A DNA stretch of 31,286 nt. It comes from Sphaerochaetaceae bacterium (GTDB lineage Bacteria; Spirochaetota; Spirochaetia; Sphaerochaetales; Sphaerochaetaceae). This document shows positions 7,957-15,075 of the stretch, piece by piece. The notes beneath the pieces were generated by a model. That model was not told the origin of the DNA. It saw only the letters and a list, made by a program, of their open reading frames with translations, and ran no database searches. Positions within the stretch are counted from its first letter, which is position 1; the number at the start of each line of letters is the position of its first letter. The DNA is taken from positions 1 through 31,286 of the forward strand of contig JAEDOD010000011.1 of assembly GCA_016302165.1 (NCBI GenBank). Direction: 5' to 3'. Position numbers and translations under genes: made by a program.

Positions 7957-9036
7957 ATGAAGTTCACCTCCCTCAGAACCTGTGACTTCAGGAATCTGAC
8001 AGCCCTGGACACTGAGTGCAATGCATCAACTTTGGTGCTTACAGGACCCAATGGACAGGGAAAGACCAATGTGCTGGAAACTCTATACATACTTTCCTAT
8101 GGCTCCTCCTTCAGGACTTCCTACCTGAAGGAGTGCATTTCATGGGGCAAGGAAGGTTTCTTCATATCAGGAGACTTCATTGATGAAGACACGAATGATG
8201 AGGGAAAAATATCCCTTTCATACTTCAATGGCCAGAGAAAGATCATGCTGGACGGTAAGGAGATAAGGGACAGAAAGGAGCTTGTATATAGATTTCCATG
8301 CATCGTGTTCTGTCATGATGACATTTCCTTTGTAAAGGGAGAGCCTGAGGAGAGACGGAAATTCTTCGACCAGATGCTTTCCCTGTACTCTCCTTCATAT
8401 TTCGACGCCCTCAGGACATATAAGGCCATCCTTGCACAGAGAAATGCAGCTATCAGGACCTATGACGATTCCCTTATCTCCCTCTACAACGAAAGACTTG
8501 CCAGACTTGGAATGGAGATAATGGAGGAAAGGACAGCTGCTGTATATGAATTCAACAGGATCTTCCCCTCCCTTTTCTCTGAAATCTCAGGAACTGACCT
8601 TACACTAAGCGTAGTTTATCAGCCTTCCTGGAAGGACGCAGGATCTGTGGAGGAGATAATAAAGGAGCTGGAAGACACCGTTGAAAGAGACAAGAAGATG
8701 AATACCACCACCAGTGGAATACATAGGGACAGGTTTGTGGTCATGAGCCAGTACGGCCCCTTTGCCCAGATTGGCTCCACAGGACAGCTCAGGCTATGCT
8801 CACTGATCTTCCGCATTGCAGAGGCCATCCACTTCAGCACGAAGACCAACAGGAAGCCTATGCTCCTTCTTGACGATGTACTTCTTGAACTGGACAGCGA
8901 AAAAAGGGGAAAGGTGCTTTCCTCCCTTCCTCCTTCCTCCCAGACATGGTGTACTTTCCTTCCTGATGAAAACTATAATGAGAAAGGCGAGAATTCTATA
9001 AACTTCAGTGTCAGAAATGGAGGACTATATGTCTGA
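7957..9036 (+). CDS. recF: DNA replication and repair protein RecF
   Basis: An SMC/ABC-like ATPase that with RecO and RecR helps load RecA at single-strand gaps and stalled forks. 359 residues, the usual length. Walker A is GPNGQGKTN near residues 31-39, in the N-terminal sequence MKFTSLRTCDFRNLTALD. The signature region falls near STGQLRLCSLIFRIAEA, and Walker B with the following acidic residue is MLLLDDVLLELD near 305. The gene starts 4 nt after dnaN and has only a weak ribosome site, suggesting translational coupling. Its last 8 nt overlap the start chosen for the next gene. Confidence 0.95.
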   Translation: MKFTSLRTCDFRNLTALDTECNASTLVLTGPNGQGKTNVLETLYILSYGSSFRTSYLKECISWGKEGFFISGDFIDEDTNDEGKISLSYFNGQRKIMLDGKEIRDRKELVYRFPCIVFCHDDISFVKGEPEERRKFFDQMLSLYSPSYFDALRTYKAILAQRNAAIRTYDDSLISLYNERLARLGMEIMEERTAAVYEFNRIFPSLFSEISGTDLTLSVVYQPSWKDAGSVEEIIKELEDTVERDKKMNTTTSGIHRDRFVVMSQYGPFAQIGSTGQLRLCSLIFRIAEAIHFSTKTNRKPMLLLDDVLLELDSEKRGKVLSSLPPSSQTWCTFLPDENYNEKGENSINFSVRNGGLYV

Positions 9037-9322
9037 AGAGAAGAATCTTTGGGATTCCATAGTGGAGTATCTGGATGAGATTCATCTCGACTACTCCAGA
9101 CAGAAGTATTTCTCAGCCTGGCCAGTGATAGCAGGAGTCAGGCTTAGCTCCTGCACCAGACTTGAGAAGGTGGACACTGAAAAGGGAAAGATAACAGTAA
9201 GGCCAAACTCCCTTTCCTCCAGATCACTGCTTCTGATGGAAAAGAAGAGAATAATTGAAGATTGGAACAGAATGTTTCCTTCTTTTCCAATAAAGGAAGT
9301 TGTTATAGCGAAAGGGTATTGA
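9029..9322 (+). CDS. DUF721 protein, probable DciA-type helicase loader
   Basis: A 97-residue protein with the DUF721 pattern (LWDSIVEYLDEIHLDYSRQKYFSAWPVIAG, then a strand-rich part with TRLEKVDTEKGKITVRPNSLSSRSLLLMEKKRIIEDWNR). The family includes DciA, the ancestral loader or operator of replicative helicase DnaB in bacteria without DnaC or DnaI. It is commonly found beside recF. The start is taken at the ATG with GGAGG 5 nt upstream; a GTG at 9008 and an ATG at 9017 are less likely. It overlaps recF by 8 nt and so belongs to the replication operon. The family is secure; the helicase-loading role in this organism is inference. Confidence 0.85.
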   Translation: MSEEKNLWDSIVEYLDEIHLDYSRQKYFSAWPVIAGVRLSSCTRLEKVDTEKGKITVRPNSLSSRSLLLMEKKRIIEDWNRMFPSFPIKEVVIAKGY

Positions 9323-9356
9323 CCACCTTCCGATTGATTGGTAGACTTCAGAAATT

Positions 9357-9397
9357 GGGACTAGTGTCCCTAAATACGACATTATCGCTGAAAAGCG
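9357..9397 (+). other. Two small hairpins in the rpmH leader
   Basis: GGGAC-TAGT-GTCCC (9357-9370) and CGCT-GAAA-AGCG (9386-9397) occur in the 97-nt gap before rpmH. They are too short and lack the T-run of terminators. They may shape the rpmH mRNA leader, but I know of no described regulator that matches. Low confidence. Confidence 0.25.
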
Positions 9398-9419
9398 TCA
9401 AAAAGAATTGGAGTTAGAT

Positions 9420-9587
9420 ATGAGCACTAAAGGTATCAGAACTTACCAGCCAAGTAAGACAAAGAGAACAAGAAAGTTTGGATTCCGCGCAAGAATGGCA
9501 ACAAAGGGCGGCCGCAAGGTTCTGGCAAGAAGAAGAGCCAAGGGCAGATACAGCCTTACTGTCAGCGATGAGAAGAAGCCTTACTAA
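9420..9587 (+). CDS. rpmH: 50S ribosomal protein L34
   Basis: A small basic protein of the large ribosomal subunit, 55 residues. The core RTYQPSKTKRTRKFGFRARMATKGGRKVLARRRAKGR is the unmistakable L34 signature. The protein is longer than the usual 44-47 residues, with five extra N-terminal residues before RTYQPS (MSTKGI rather than MK) and a C-terminal tail SLTVSDEKKPY. The start has GGAG six nt upstream. The next gene rnpA begins inside its last codons in another frame (20-nt overlap), a tight version of the near-universal rpmH-rnpA pair. Confidence 0.97.
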   Translation: MSTKGIRTYQPSKTKRTRKFGFRARMATKGGRKVLARRRAKGRYSLTVSDEKKPY

Positions 9588-9930
9588 GACAGAGATATTA
9601 AGAAAGAAAGACGATATTGATCGCATTTTCAAGTCTGGGGAGCGTGTTTCCTGTCTTGGGATGCGATTAATTAGTCTTGATAACGGTCTTGGTTTTGATA
9701 GATTCATCGTCATTCCTGCCAAGCATTATGGAAGGGCTGTAGACAGAAATCTTCTTCGTCGTAGGGCAAAGGAGATATTCCGGAACTATAGCGGACGCCA
9801 TCAATACCAAGAGAACACCACAGAAATCACAAAGGACTATGTCCTCATAGTGTACCCTGGGAAGGTTTCCAGTTTTTCCTTGCTTGAGTCTGACATTACA
9901 AAGCTGTTGGACAGGTCAAACAGGAAATAG
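9568..9930 (+). CDS. rnpA: Ribonuclease P protein component
   Basis: The basic protein subunit that assists the RNase P RNA in maturing tRNA 5' ends. 120 residues starting MRRSLTKTEILRKKDDIDRIFKSGERVS, typical of the family. The RNase P RNA-binding motif is AVDRNLLRRRAKEIFRNY, where the usual RNR triplet reads RNL. The start lies inside rpmH, 20 nt before its stop. The same reading frame stays open further upstream through most of rpmH (to a TTG at 9478), recalling the Thermus arrangement where rpmH lies within a longer rnpA. I judge the internal ATG to be the real start because homology begins there. There is no yidD gene between rnpA and yidC, where it often sits. Confidence 0.95.
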   Translation: MRRSLTKTEILRKKDDIDRIFKSGERVSCLGMRLISLDNGLGFDRFIVIPAKHYGRAVDRNLLRRRAKEIFRNYSGRHQYQENTTEITKDYVLIVYPGKVSSFSLLESDITKLLDRSNRK

Positions 9931-10005
9931 TTCCCTTTTTCTCATCAGCAGAGTTCCTATTCCAACTTTCCAGGTACCGAGAAGCATATCCAGTCAGGAG
10001 TGAAA

Positions 10006-11778
10006 ATGGATAGGAATACTATCATTGCAGTCATCCTCTGTGTAATTGTAATCACAGTGGGAATGGCCTATCAGCAGACCCTCATTTCCTCAGAGTACGT
10101 AGAAGAGCAGACCACTACAGTTGATACAGTGGAGAATGTACCTGTATCTGCAAACCTCTCCTCTTCATTTACTCCACTGGGAGAAGATGGGTCACGGGAT
10201 AAGTTTACAGTTTCATCAGGTTCCCTGGACGTTGTCTTTGATCCAGTGGGAGGAACCATCGATTCCATCTACGACAAAAAGAATGATGTTGACCTGCTCC
10301 TTAAGGAGGATGGAGACTACAATGCCTTCATGCTCTATTGGGGTGACGACAAGTCTTCTGCCATCGATGATGTCTTCTCCTATTCCATCTCCTCCAGGTC
10401 CATCATAGGAAAGAAGGATGGAGCTACACAGGTAGCCTTCACACGCACCTACAGGGAGAACACAACTGGCACAGAGTTCACACTTGAGAAGAAGTTTGCT
10501 GTACCTGAGAACGATGAATACATGATCCAGATGGCCATCACTGTCTATACAGCTGACGGCTCTGCTATCCCAATCAATGTGGATTCCTCCATGTATACTC
10601 TTTCCGTAGGTTCACAGGTAGGTCCAGCCTTCCAGTCCCTTAACGGAAACTATGACTACAGAAGAGTCTACTACAGTCTTGAAGGAAAGAACTCCAGAAA
10701 GACAGCAGGAAGCGGAAACTTCTCCACCACCGATTCCATCGGCTGGACAGGTGTAGTCGGAAAATATTTTGCATTCCTCCTGATTCCTGAGACAAAGAAT
10801 GTGATTACTCTGACAGAGGCTGTACAGACTACAGGTGAGGCAATCAGCCAGAAGAATACCATCTATATGACCAGGGCCGCCTCAGGAGAAGCAAAGACCA
10901 CAGATATCTACTCCTTCTATGTAGGACCTCAGCTTGCTTCCACCCTGGGCATCTACGACAATGCTGAGAACAACGTCTTCGGTCTCTCCAACCATAACCT
11001 GAAGAAGGCTCTTGACGTATCATGGCTCAGCTGGCTTGAGAATATCCTTAAGGTTCTCCTTGAGGTATTCTACTTCATCATTCCTAACTATGGTGTCGCC
11101 ATCATCCTCCTTACAATCCTCACCAAGGTCATTCTCATTCCTCTTTCAAAGAAGGGAACGGAATCTACAGCCAAGATGAGCGCTCTGCAGCCTAAGATGC
11201 AGGAGATCCAGGCAAAGTATAAGGATGATCCGGAAGCTCAGAATGCGGCTATTGCAAAGCTTTACAAGGAAGAGGGCATCAACCCAATGGGCTCATGTCT
11301 TCCAATGCTTCTCCAGTTCCCTATCTTCATTGGACTATATGGCCTTTTGAACAAGAACTTTGCACTTAGAGGAGCCATGTTCATTCCTGGATGGATTACA
11401 GACCTTTCAATTCCTGAAACTGTCTATACTCTTCCATTCAGCATTCCTTTCATTGGAAGCCAGATCCATCTTCTCCCGATCATCTATACCGCATCCATGA
11501 TATTCTCCATGAAGATAACCCAGTCTGCCTCCACCTCCCAGAGCGGAAGCAAAGGTATGATGTGGTTCATGACATATGGTATGTCCATCATGTTCTTCTT
11601 CATCCTCTACAATGCTCCTTCAGGACTTCTGGTCTACTGGACAATGTCCAACTTCCTTTCCATCCTCCAGCAGGTCTACACCAACAGGAAGACAGTTGCA
11701 GGCTTCAAGAAGGAAATAGAGGAGAAGGATGCCATTAAGGCCCAGAAGAAGGCTCAGAAAAAGAAAAGAAACAGGTAA
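10006..11778 (+). CDS. yidC: Membrane protein insertase YidC
   Basis: Inserts proteins into the inner membrane alone or with SecYEG. 590 residues with the Gram-negative plan: an N-terminal membrane anchor (TIIAVILCVIVITVGMAY), a large periplasmic beta domain to about residue 310, then the five-helix conserved core with the signature NPMGSCLPMLLQFPIFIGLYGLLN and a coiled-coil-like cytoplasmic hairpin before it. The tail is very basic (KKAQKKAQKKKRNR), as for ribosome contact. The start is the ATG with AGGAG five nt upstream, not the GTG six nt earlier. Lys374 (LTILTKVILIPL) sits where most homologues have the groove arginine (E. coli Arg366, B. subtilis SpoIIIJ Arg73), keeping the positive charge. 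It is 12 nt before khpB. Confidence 0.95.
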   Translation: MDRNTIIAVILCVIVITVGMAYQQTLISSEYVEEQTTTVDTVENVPVSANLSSSFTPLGEDGSRDKFTVSSGSLDVVFDPVGGTIDSIYDKKNDVDLLLKEDGDYNAFMLYWGDDKSSAIDDVFSYSISSRSIIGKKDGATQVAFTRTYRENTTGTEFTLEKKFAVPENDEYMIQMAITVYTADGSAIPINVDSSMYTLSVGSQVGPAFQSLNGNYDYRRVYYSLEGKNSRKTAGSGNFSTTDSIGWTGVVGKYFAFLLIPETKNVITLTEAVQTTGEAISQKNTIYMTRAASGEAKTTDIYSFYVGPQLASTLGIYDNAENNVFGLSNHNLKKALDVSWLSWLENILKVLLEVFYFIIPNYGVAIILLTILTKVILIPLSKKGTESTAKMSALQPKMQEIQAKYKDDPEAQNAAIAKLYKEEGINPMGSCLPMLLQFPIFIGLYGLLNKNFALRGAMFIPGWITDLSIPETVYTLPFSIPFIGSQIHLLPIIYTASMIFSMKITQSASTSQSGSKGMMWFMTYGMSIMFFFILYNAPSGLLVYWTMSNFLSILQQVYTNRKTVAGFKKEIEEKDAIKAQKKAQKKKRNR

Positions 11779-11790
11779 TTGGAGATAGAT

Positions 11791-12480
11791 ATGTTTAAAG
11801 ATTTCGAAGGCAGAACAGAAGAAGAAGCCAGGAATAAGGCAATAGAGGAACTTGGTCTTGAAGGTGGTGACTTTGATGTGGAGATTCTTGAGAACGTAAA
11901 GAAGAGCCTTTTCAAGAAGCCATCATGCAAAATCAGAGTCTACTACGGCAACGATGAAGAAGAGACCATGGATGAAGAAGATATGGAAGAAGGGGAGACA
12001 GCAGAAAAAGGCAAATCCCTTGAGCCCATAAGCGATGTGGAGAGGAAGACTCTTATCTTCCTTGATACTCTCGTAGAGAAGATGGGATATGAAGGAAAGG
12101 CTTCCATCAACTTCCGCAGGGAAAGCAAGGTGGGCATCTCCATCGAATCACCGGACTCCTCCTACATCATAGGCAGAAAGGGAAGGAATCTTGATGCTAT
12201 CCAGCTTATTGCCAACGTATACGCAGGAAACATCGATCCTGATATCAAGGTGGTGGTGGATAGCGAAGACTACAGAATGAGACACGAGGAGCAGATCATC
12301 CGCAATGCCTACAAGACAGCAGAGATGGTAAGGCGCACAGGAAAGAGCAGACTTCTCGATCCAATGAACCCCTTCGAAAGAAGACTGGTCCATACAGCCC
12401 TCAACGATTTCGATGGTGTGGAGACAAAGAGTGAAGGCGAAGGCCTCTACAAGCAGGTAAGGATCATTCCTACCAGATAA
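11791..12480 (+). CDS. khpB: RNA-binding protein KhpB (Jag/EloR)
   Basis: An RNA-binding protein linked in other bacteria to cell elongation and post-transcriptional control, usually encoded next to yidC. 229 residues: a Jag N-terminal domain (MFKDFEGRTEEEARNKAIEELGL, residues 1-50), a very acidic linker (NDEEETMDEEDMEEGE), a KH domain with the GRKG loop (SSYIIGRKGRNLDAIQLIANVYAG) and an R3H domain (MNPFERRLVHTALNDFDGVETKSEGEG). The start is the ATG with GGAG six nt upstream; a TTG at 11779 directly after the yidC stop would be possible but is less likely. It is the last gene of the unit and is followed by a terminator. Confidence 0.92.
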   Translation: MFKDFEGRTEEEARNKAIEELGLEGGDFDVEILENVKKSLFKKPSCKIRVYYGNDEEETMDEEDMEEGETAEKGKSLEPISDVERKTLIFLDTLVEKMGYEGKASINFRRESKVGISIESPDSSYIIGRKGRNLDAIQLIANVYAGNIDPDIKVVVDSEDYRMRHEEQIIRNAYKTAEMVRRTGKSRLLDPMNPFERRLVHTALNDFDGVETKSEGEGLYKQVRIIPTR

Positions 12481-12500
12481 AATACTTTCACATAAGTTAT

Positions 12501-12529
12501 GCCGTCACAGAAGCGTGGCGGCTTTTTTT
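12501..12529 (+). terminator. Terminator of the dnaN-to-khpB block
   Basis: GCCGTCAC and GTGGCGGC form an 8-bp stem (one G-U pair) with loop AGAAGC, followed by seven T. It lies 20 nt after the khpB stop. It also lies between convergent genes, but the minus strand has no T-run after the stem, so it serves mainly the rightward unit. Confidence 0.9.
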
Positions 12530-12555
12530 AGCTTTAAAGGCTTATTGAAGACGAA

Positions 12556-13548
12556 TCAGAAGTTGTCTTCGATGTAGCTGATGATTTCAGGAAATTCCTC
12601 TTTCTGGAACTGGGCTCCTATTCTTGTGATTATCCTTCCTGCCAGATAGGATGCAATATTGCAGGCTGCCTCGTTGGACCTTCCTGTAAGGTAGCCGTAC
12701 AGGAAGCCAGCTGCATATGTATCTCCTGCGCCTGTAGTGTCTACAGGAACAGAGGTTCCATACATAGGAATCAATGATATCTTTCTATTGTCTGAAAGGA
12801 ATGATCCCTTCTTTCCATTCTTCACTACAGCAATGGGACAAAGCTTTCCTAGGCTTCTGCAGCACTCATAAGGATCGTAGTTGTCCATAAGATATCTTGC
12901 CTCCTCGCTGTTGGCGAAGACAATGTCGCAATACTCTGAAATCAGAGACTGGAAGGTCTGCCTGTATCTTCCCACAGCAAAGGGGTCAGCCACGTCAAAG
13001 GCTATCTTCTTCCCTTTCTTCTTGCAGATTTCCAATGTCTTGAGAACGGAATTCTTCTGGCTCTCCGTATCCCACATATATCCTGTGAAGTAGAAGAGGT
13101 CCGCCTCTTCTACGCTCTTCTCTACCACATCTTCTGGACTATATAGACGATTTGCTCCCAGGTAGGTGTTCATGGTCCTCTCCTTATCCGGAGTAAGGAG
13201 GATGATTGATGTTCCAGTCACGCTTTTGTCTTTAGTCACCAGCTGGTCCGTCACACCGCTTTCCCTAAGCTTTTTCCTGTACATCTCTCCCAGTTCATCG
13301 TTACCGATGCTTCCAGCCAGTGTTGTAGGGATGCCAAGGGAGCAGAGAGTGACCATGGTGTTGGGGCAGGAGCCTCCACAGGAATAGGAGATGTCTCTTC
13401 CTTTGGTATATTCCACAATCTCCTTCTGCTTATCGCTATCGATGAGGAGCATGGTTCCCTTGTTGAGGGAAAGGGAAGAGAGATCTTTGTCTTCGATGGA
13501 ACAAAGATAATCGATGAGTGGGTTTCCTATTCCATATACTTTAGCCAT
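12556..13548 (-). CDS. PfkB-family kinase, adenosine-kinase-like
   Basis: A 330-residue ribokinase/PfkB-family enzyme that would transfer the ATP gamma-phosphate to a sugar or nucleoside hydroxyl. Seen are the N-terminal substrate part (GNPLIDYLC), the glycine pair motif region (SCGGSCPNTMVTLCSLGIPTTLAGSIGNDELG), and the C-terminal anion hole and catalytic Asp in DTTGAGDTYAAGFLYGYLTG. The overall pattern is closest to bacterial adenosine-kinase-like members, but ribokinase or fructokinase activity cannot be excluded from sequence alone. The start is the ATG of MAKVYGIGNP; an upstream TTG at 13584 is unlikely. There is no Shine-Dalgarno, and a perfect TATAAT ends 6 nt before the ATG. It is convergent with khpB and starts at the edge of the second DnaA-box cluster. 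Confidence 0.88.
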   Translation of the reverse strand: MAKVYGIGNPLIDYLCSIEDKDLSSLSLNKGTMLLIDSDKQKEIVEYTKGRDISYSCGGSCPNTMVTLCSLGIPTTLAGSIGNDELGEMYRKKLRESGVTDQLVTKDKSVTGTSIILLTPDKERTMNTYLGANRLYSPEDVVEKSVEEADLFYFTGYMWDTESQKNSVLKTLEICKKKGKKIAFDVADPFAVGRYRQTFQSLISEYCDIVFANSEEARYLMDNYDPYECCRSLGKLCPIAVVKNGKKGSFLSDNRKISLIPMYGTSVPVDTTGAGDTYAAGFLYGYLTGRSNEAACNIASYLAGRIITRIGAQFQKEEFPEIISYIEDNF

Positions 13549-13554
13549 GTTAAG

Positions 13555-13584
13555 ATTATACGACTCAAAGAAGGAATAGGGCAA
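13555..13584 (-). promoter_or_regulatory. Promoter of the PfkB kinase, leaderless type
   Basis: On the minus strand TTGCCC (13584-13579), an 18-bp spacer, TATAAT (13560-13555), then only six nt before the ATG. Initiation at the normal distance would fall at or beside the start codon. The gene has no Shine-Dalgarno, which is consistent with leaderless translation. Confidence 0.5.
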
Positions 13585-13619
13585 TTCAAAGGATTGTTTT
13601 TGAAGACACTATATGTGTG

Positions 13620-13869
13620 TTTTTCACAAGTTTTTCACATTTTTGCACAATATGGATTTATCCTGTGGAAAACTAAACTTCATAGAGTTGTTTCACCTAT
13701 GAAACAGAAACAATGTATCAATAATATAAATTGTTACAATAAAAGAAGATATAAAATTAATTACTACTATTTTCAACATTAAATCTATATAATTCTGAAA
13801 TAGGGTGAAGGACCATTGTTAAAATGTGAAAAACCGGAAAAAAAGGGAGTTTTCCACAAGTTTTTAACA
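13620..13869. other. DnaA-box cluster B with AT-rich core, candidate origin
   Basis: This gap of about 440 bases (13549-13991) has no gene. Six 9-mers fit TTWTNCACA: TTTTTCACA at 13620-13628 and 13631-13639, TTTTGCACA at 13641-13649, TTTTCCACA at 13664-13672 (minus) and 13850-13858, and TTTTTCACA at 13825-13833 (minus). TTTTTAACA follows at 13861-13869. The first three, and the last two, are spaced 10-11 nt apart, one helical turn. Between the two groups, 13680-13800 is extremely AT-rich, like a DNA-unwinding element. The stretch 13849-13869 is a perfect 21-bp inverted copy of 6588-6608 in cluster A. Function as an origin or DnaA regulatory site is inference. Confidence 0.6.
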
Positions 13870-13991
13870 TTTGTATGATTTCTTTTTCACTTCAAGTCAT
13901 AACTCTCAACTATTATTGGAATTAGCGGAGGAAACATATTTTCTTGTCCCGTCCATTCCTTCCTTTTTCTAGTGTTTTGTTAATCGGATTA

Positions 13992-15017
13992 TCAAAGTCT
14001 CTTGTTCTTATAGACCCTATCCAGGAAGTGGAGAAGCTCCCTTACATTCCCTTCCCATCCATATTCCATGAGAGGATTCCAGTCCTTAAGCCTGATGTCT
14101 GTAATGCTGTTCTTCTCCTCATAGTCCTTTATAAGGTCCGGAATATCCTCCAGATGATCCTTAAGGGGAGGAAAGTATATGGAAATGTTCTTTATCCTGT
14201 AGTAGAAGTCCTTTCTAAGCTTCTTATCCTCCACCAGCTCCTCCAGTGACCTGTGGGCTGCTGTGATCAGGCGGAAGGATGATCTATCTTCAGTGTCTGA
14301 GCCTATTTTCCTGTAGGTCCCGTTCTCTATGGCATCTAGAAGCTTACCCTGTAGATCTAAAGGAAGATCTCCCACTTCATCCAAAAAAAGTGTGGAGTCG
14401 TCTGCAAGGCCAAGAAGGCCCTTCCTTTCGCTGCAGGATGAGGTGAAGGCACCTTTAGTGTGTCCAAAGAGATCTGAATCCCCAAGATTTGAATTAAGGT
14501 TGGAGCAGTTTACATATACCAGCTTCTTTCTGTTTCCGCTTATGGTATGGATAAGACGGGATGAGAAGGTCTTTCCTGTTCCTGTCTCACCATATAGATG
14601 TACAGGAAGTGAGGAGAGGGAAGAAAAGGCTATCTGACTCCTGAGCCTTTTCATTATCCGGCTTTTCCCTACAAAGTAGGACTTGAGACTGTTTTCCAGC
14701 ACTCTCTGCCTTCTTATGGCTTCAAGAGCGTTCTTTACATCGAAGTTTGTGTGGATAAGTGGAATGTGGAATATATTTCCAGATCCCAAATGCTTTACGA
14801 AGGGAAGAAGATGGGACGAAGCCATGAGAAGGGAAACTGAAGGATCCAGGTTTTTCCAGATGGAAAAGATATCCTTTGATGAGTCGTCAGACACAGCAAC
14901 TACATCTGTCCTATGGTCTACTTTTTCTGTTCCTATGACTATTTCGTCCTCAGCTCTCAAGGCCCTCAACATTTCAGAGGAAAGGGTCCCCTCCCGGCCG
15001 TGAATCAAGATTCTCAT
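13992..15017 (-). CDS. NtrC-like AAA+ protein, degenerate, no HTH
   Basis: A 341-residue protein with a sigma-54-interaction-type AAA+ domain: Walker A GETGTGKT (143-150), Walker B TLFLDEVGDL (209-218), arginine-finger region RKDFYYRI (268-275) and sensor II GNVREL. The GAFTGA loop that contacts sigma-54 reads GAFTSS (189-194). The protein stops soon after sensor II, so the usual C-terminal Fis-type DNA-binding helix-turn-helix is missing. The first 100 residues look like a decayed receiver or other alpha/beta sensory domain without a clear phospho-acceptor. It lies 58 nt after rsmE in the same direction and may be the last gene of the ctpA-rsmE unit. It could be a bona fide regulator acting without specific DNA binding, or an AAA+ protein recruited to another job. 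Confidence 0.8.
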   Translation of the reverse strand: MRILIHGREGTLSSEMLRALRAEDEIVIGTEKVDHRTDVVAVSDDSSKDIFSIWKNLDPSVSLLMASSHLLPFVKHLGSGNIFHIPLIHTNFDVKNALEAIRRQRVLENSLKSYFVGKSRIMKRLRSQIAFSSLSSLPVHLYGETGTGKTFSSRLIHTISGNRKKLVYVNCSNLNSNLGDSDLFGHTKGAFTSSCSERKGLLGLADDSTLFLDEVGDLPLDLQGKLLDAIENGTYRKIGSDTEDRSSFRLITAAHRSLEELVEDKKLRKDFYYRIKNISIYFPPLKDHLEDIPDLIKDYEEKNSITDIRLKDWNPLMEYGWEGNVRELLHFLDRVYKNKRL

Positions 15018-15075
15018 TGATGCCCCCCGATTTCCTTTGTTGCATAGAAAACAGGAATCGTCAATGAAAGGAATT

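Noticed and set aside
9323..9419. tRNA or other structured RNA gene in the gap before rpmH
   Set aside because: The two hairpins are tiny and no cloverleaf or known RNA fold can be drawn.
13585..13991. CRISPR-like array
   Set aside because: The repeated units are 9-11 nt, occur in both orientations and have no constant spacer length; they fit DnaA-type boxes instead.
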